Of a stretch of DNA of 64,000 bases, positions 60,300-64,000 are shown one piece after another (position 1 is the stretch's first letter; every line of letters starts with the position of its first letter). The notes under the pieces were generated by a model. That model was given only the letters and a program-made list of their open reading frames with translations, made no database searches and was not told the DNA's origin. The stretch is from contig OY978526.1 of the NCBI GenBank assembly GCA_963854835.1, positions 46,956,140 to 47,020,139 of the forward strand, given 5' to 3'. The translations under genes were made by a program, and so were the position numbers. This DNA is from Megamerina dolium. Lineage: Eukaryota > Arthropoda > Insecta > Diptera > Megamerinidae.

Positions 60300-60734
60300 C
60301 ATGACAAAAACCTAAAACTGACAATGTATGTTAATTGCACTGCGCAACAACCAAAATGTTATAGACAGATTGTGAACTGTATGTGTATAAATGTATCCAA
60401 TGTGAACATATTTTCAGGATCAATACAGTTTTCAAGATTAAATATTTTCTCTGTACAAGTAAAACAAACTTACTTTATATTATGCCTGACTTTTCAGGTA
60501 TATTTTTTTATTGTCGATGTAAACATAACAAAAATGGATAAGATGAGGACAATTCAAACAGTGTTCATTTTTTATCTAGTATAACACTTTTCAGAAAGCA
60601 ATTTTACCTTGGAATATTTACTTTTTTACTCAGAAGAAATTGATTCTATTAAAACAATCGTACGAGTAATATAAAATATAATAAACAATATAAAAGATAA
60701 TTTAGTGTCTAAAAACGTAAACGAATTGATCTAG
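60300..60734. other. Intergenic, nothing recognised
   Basis: AT-rich. The 86-codon frame at 60324-60584 shows no domain. Confidence 0.45.
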
Positions 60735-62698
60735 AAAAAATGGACTTACAGTCGGTTGGGGCCGACCAAATAATACCCTGCATATATAGAGGTATATATA
60801 AAAAGTTTGCTTGTATATCCATCCTTTTCTTCCACTACTTTGTATAGGAGCAACATTAAGAACCAGGCTACCTCACCAATTTTTGAGGAATAATTTCTGC
60901 CTATAATACTAAACTACCTAGGTTGCAATAGGTTGACCTAGGCGTATTATTTAGTAAGTTATGGGTGTTTTAATGTTTAAGATAAATCCGAGATTTTGTA
61001 CGGAAGCTATATAAAAAGTGGGCGTGGCTTACCTCTTTCTTGTATATCTAATTAATTTTTCAATATCAATCCACTCCTTAAATTTGGTTGTCCTACGCTG
61101 AATAGTTCGTAAGTTATAGCGGTTTAAATTTTTTTTAATTTTCCAAATTTTGTATGGAAGCCGCATTAAGAAGTGGTTGTGGCATGTTGATTTTTTGTCA
61201 GATCATTTTCGACTATCATATTAGCTGAAGTATTAATTATAATTGTTCTAGACAGAAGGATGCAGAAGATACAGCTATTTCAATTTAAAAGAATTTCACT
61301 CATTTTGTACAGGGGCTACGATAAACAGTGGGCGTGGCGCGCCCATTTCCTGTAAGCCTAGATGCTCGTACAATACTAATCCATACCTTAAATCTTGTTG
61401 TCCTATGCTAAATGGTTTGTAAGTTATGAAGCTTAAAAGTTTTAGTTTAATTCCCTCGACTTTGTATGGGAGACCCATGAAGGAGTGACCGTGGCACACT
61501 GATTTTCTGCCAGATTATTTCCGACTACGATATTAATTCAAGTGTCAATTATGGTTATTCTAGACAGAAGATTGCCGAAGTTACAGCTGTTTCAATTTAA
61601 AAGAATTTCAGTCATTTTGTATGGGGGCTACGATAAACAGTGGGCATGGCACGCCCATTTCCTGTAAGCCTAGTTGCTCGTGCAATACTAATCCATACCT
61701 TAAATCTCGTTGTCCTACGCTAAATGGTTTATAAGTTATGAAGCTTAAAATTTTAGTTTAATTCCCTCGACTTTGTATGGGAGACCCATGAAGGAGTGGG
61801 CGTGGCACACTGATTTTCTGCCAGATTATTTCCGACTACGATATTAATTTAAGTGTCAATTATGGTTATTCTAGACAGAAGATTGCCGAAGTTACAGCTG
61901 TTTCAATTTAAAATTTGTATGGGGGCTATGATAAACAGTGGGCGTGGTGCTCCCAGTTCCTGTGAGCTTAGTTGCTCATACAATGCTAATCCACACCTTA
62001 AATCTCGTTATTCTACGCTGAATAGTTTGCAAGTTATAACCGGTAACATTTTTTTTAATTTCCGCAAGTTAGTATGGCAGACCCAAAAAGGAGTGGGCGT
62101 GGCACACTGATTTGCTGCTATATTATTTCTCACTGACATGTTAATCTAAGTGACAATTATGGTTATTCTAGACAGAAGATTGTAGATGTTACAGCAGTTT
62201 CAATTTAAAAGAAGTACAGACACTTTGTATGGGAGCTACGCTAAAAAGTAGGCGTGGCTCACCCATTTTTGGCGACGTTATATAGTAGTATAATATTACT
62301 CTATGTGCCATATATTGTTGTCCCAAGTGGTATCTTATGTGAGTTATAGCAAGTTAAAAATTTTGAAAATTCCGAGGTTCGTCGCTTTGAATGCTTGGTG
62401 TGGGCGTGGCTATTAACCGATCATGCCCAATATCAATCCTCTCCGTACCCTTGGATCATAGGTTACTTGTGCCAAATTTCGTCGAAATAGCTCAATATTT
62501 ACTAAAGTTATCGTGCGAACCAGCCAGGTGACAGACAGACGGACGGACGGACGGACGGACAACGTTAAATCGAAAATTTAAACGACACTGATCACGAATA
62601 TATATCTATTTCTATATCTCCGGAGATTCCTTCAAGTGGACACAAACATCTGACCGAAATGAATATACCTTGCATATTGCATTATGCAGGGTATAAAA
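60735..62698 (-). mobile_element. DINE-1-like element, copy 7
   Basis: Second-type 3' segment (CCATCCTTTTCTTCCACTAC), hairpin with one change (GTCGGTTGGGGCCGAC), then tandem units and (GGAC)n at 62540-62560. Its hairpin-side end differs from the others (TGGACTTACAG instead of CTCCTTACAG) and it is the most diverged near-full-length copy. Confidence 0.8.
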
Positions 62699-63499
62699 AT
62701 TACTAACATTTTTAAATTGACCATACTATTCTTGTAAGCAATAAATTCGATTTTTATGTACAATTTCTTCATAATTGAAATGATTTGATGAAAAGATGAA
62801 GGAGAGAATAAATTCTTATAATAGAAATATATATTATGTAATGTCAAAAATGCAAACAATTCGTCCAACGAACTCAATAAGCGTTTAAACACCGTTTTGT
62901 AATCACCTCCTTTGTTGAATGGTGGTTGAGTGGAACCATTTCGTTTTGTTTAAATAGTTTAAATATATAAATGGTTAATATCTTGCATTCGTCCTTCATG
63001 GCCTATTCAAACATCTACTTTACTTATTTTATTTCATTATTAAGTATTTTTATCAATAGAAAATGGCTAAGAAAATCTAATCATGTTCGATATGCCAGAA
63101 AACATTACATCGTTGTATACACTAAAGAACCTTAGATAATAATCATCTTGATTTAATAAAACTAAGAGAGTATAGGGAGAGAGAGAGAATGTTTTGACGC
63201 ATGAGTATTAGAAAATATATATAATGTAAGAAACCCAGTATTTTCAATACTCTTGCAACTGTTATCAGCTATTTCTACTGTTCTATTAACATATTAATAT
63301 ATCTAGTTAGCTGATGTTGAATAGTGCAATACATAATTTTAATTACATTTCTGTGTGTCTGTATGAAGAGCATGCTCTTCATACTGGTACGCATTACCAT
63401 ACACCACATAGTTATAGGTATATGCTGTGTTAATTATTCACTGTAGACAGTTCATTTCATGCTTCAGACTCTAAAGTTTTTCCTTTGGATCTATTGTTA
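62699..63499. other. Intergenic, nothing recognised
   Basis: AT-rich, with a GAGAGAGAG run near 63178 and a short palindrome GAGCATGCTC at 63368. No gene. Confidence 0.5.
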
Positions 63500-64000
63500 T
63501 TAACCGTAGAGCGACCCTAAAAATAATCTTCGTTAATGACCCTATGGGTAGAATTCTACCCATAAGAAAAATTTAAAAACTTTATATAAATCAATCTTTT
63601 TTATTTCACTTATTTATTATTTTGGAACAGCATTTCACACAAATATTTCTGTTATGCAAATCTTTGCAGGCTGTTTTTTTACAAAAAACACAGATAAGCT
63701 CGCTTTTTTTTGTCCTTATTTACACCTTCCTCATAGCAAGAAATACATCTGCTTCGACCTTTCTGCTGCTGCGGTACTTGAGTCACAGTGTTTGCCGTTG
63801 AGCCGCCTGGACTTTCTTTTGAACACATTAGTATTTCTTCCTCATCACGGATTGTTGACAAAAGAGCCTGTGATGCGGTCGTGGTAGGTTTTCTGGATCG
63901 ACTTCTCATAAAAGGTTCTGCTAACAACATTCCAAGTTCACGAAGAAATACTTTTCGCTTTGAAATACATCATCGAAGCGAAGAACCCTATTTATATATT
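63500..64000 (-). mobile_element. piggyBac-like transposon, 3' end, cut by window edge
   Basis: TTAA at 63500-63503 is followed by CCGTAGAGCGACCC. An almost perfect palindrome, TGGGTAGAATTCTACCCA, lies at 63545-63562. To its right on the minus strand lies a piggyBac-type C-terminal coding region. This fits the end of a piggyBac element whose body continues beyond 64000, but only one end is visible. Confidence 0.65.
63610..63955 (-). pseudogene. piggyBac-like transposase C-terminal region, fragment
   Basis: The minus strand reads KVFLRELGMLLAEPFMRSR, then a Ser/Thr/Gln-rich linker, then a Cys-rich module (RCISCYEEG, KKRAYLCFL, with a further Cys after a frame change) resembling the piggyBac C-terminal zinc finger. 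A stop lies just upstream of the first motif, so it is either spliced or broken. The rest lies outside the window. Confidence 0.65.

Overview
The window is repeat-dense DNA from an insect nuclear genome, most likely a higher fly. The element mix points to Diptera: BEL/Pao, a 17.6/297-like errantivirus, mdg3-like and CsRn1-like Ty3 elements, mariner, Tc1, pogo/Tigger, piggyBac, an RTE-like LINE, and many copies of a DINE-1-like Helentron-derived element. A tephritid fruit fly is my guess, not something the sequence proves. Only one plausible host gene is visible, a small secreted peritrophin-like protein at 34.1-34.5 kb. Almost everything else is mobile DNA or its relics.

Layout. 1-5251: decayed BEL/Pao element on the minus strand, cut by the window edge and split by a tRNA-derived SINE. 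5.44-23.1 kb: a TA-rich tract opened up by a Tc1-like transposon (5578-7228), a near-complete errantivirus on the minus strand (7230-15493), a mariner (15572-16849) and an mdg3-like Ty3 retrotransposon on the plus strand (17155-22976). The Tc1-like element landed exactly at the errantivirus LTR/flank junction, so it is younger. 24.1-25.0 kb: Tigger-like relic. 25.17-28.95 kb: truncated CsRn1-like Ty3 element on the minus strand, with a second SINE copy inside it. 29.2-30.9 kb: two mariner relics.

31.95-41.6 kb: four DINE-1-like elements, a minisatellite and the peritrophin-like gene. 42-50.8 kb: relics of piggyBac, mariner, an RTE-like LINE, an unassigned TIR element, CsRn1-like pol and mdg3-like pol. 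51.9-62.7 kb: more DINE-1-like copies. One is broken by a second mariner and another contains a 312-bp tandem array nearly 3 kb long, a nascent satellite. 63.5-64.0 kb: the edge of another piggyBac-like element.

Functionally there is no operon or pathway here. The interest lies in nested insertions that can be ordered in time, in clean target-site duplications, and in the satellite expansion inside a Helentron-derived element. Every transposon open reading frame I could follow has at least one stop or frameshift. The two large LTR elements nevertheless have LTR pairs that are about 99% identical, so they inserted recently.
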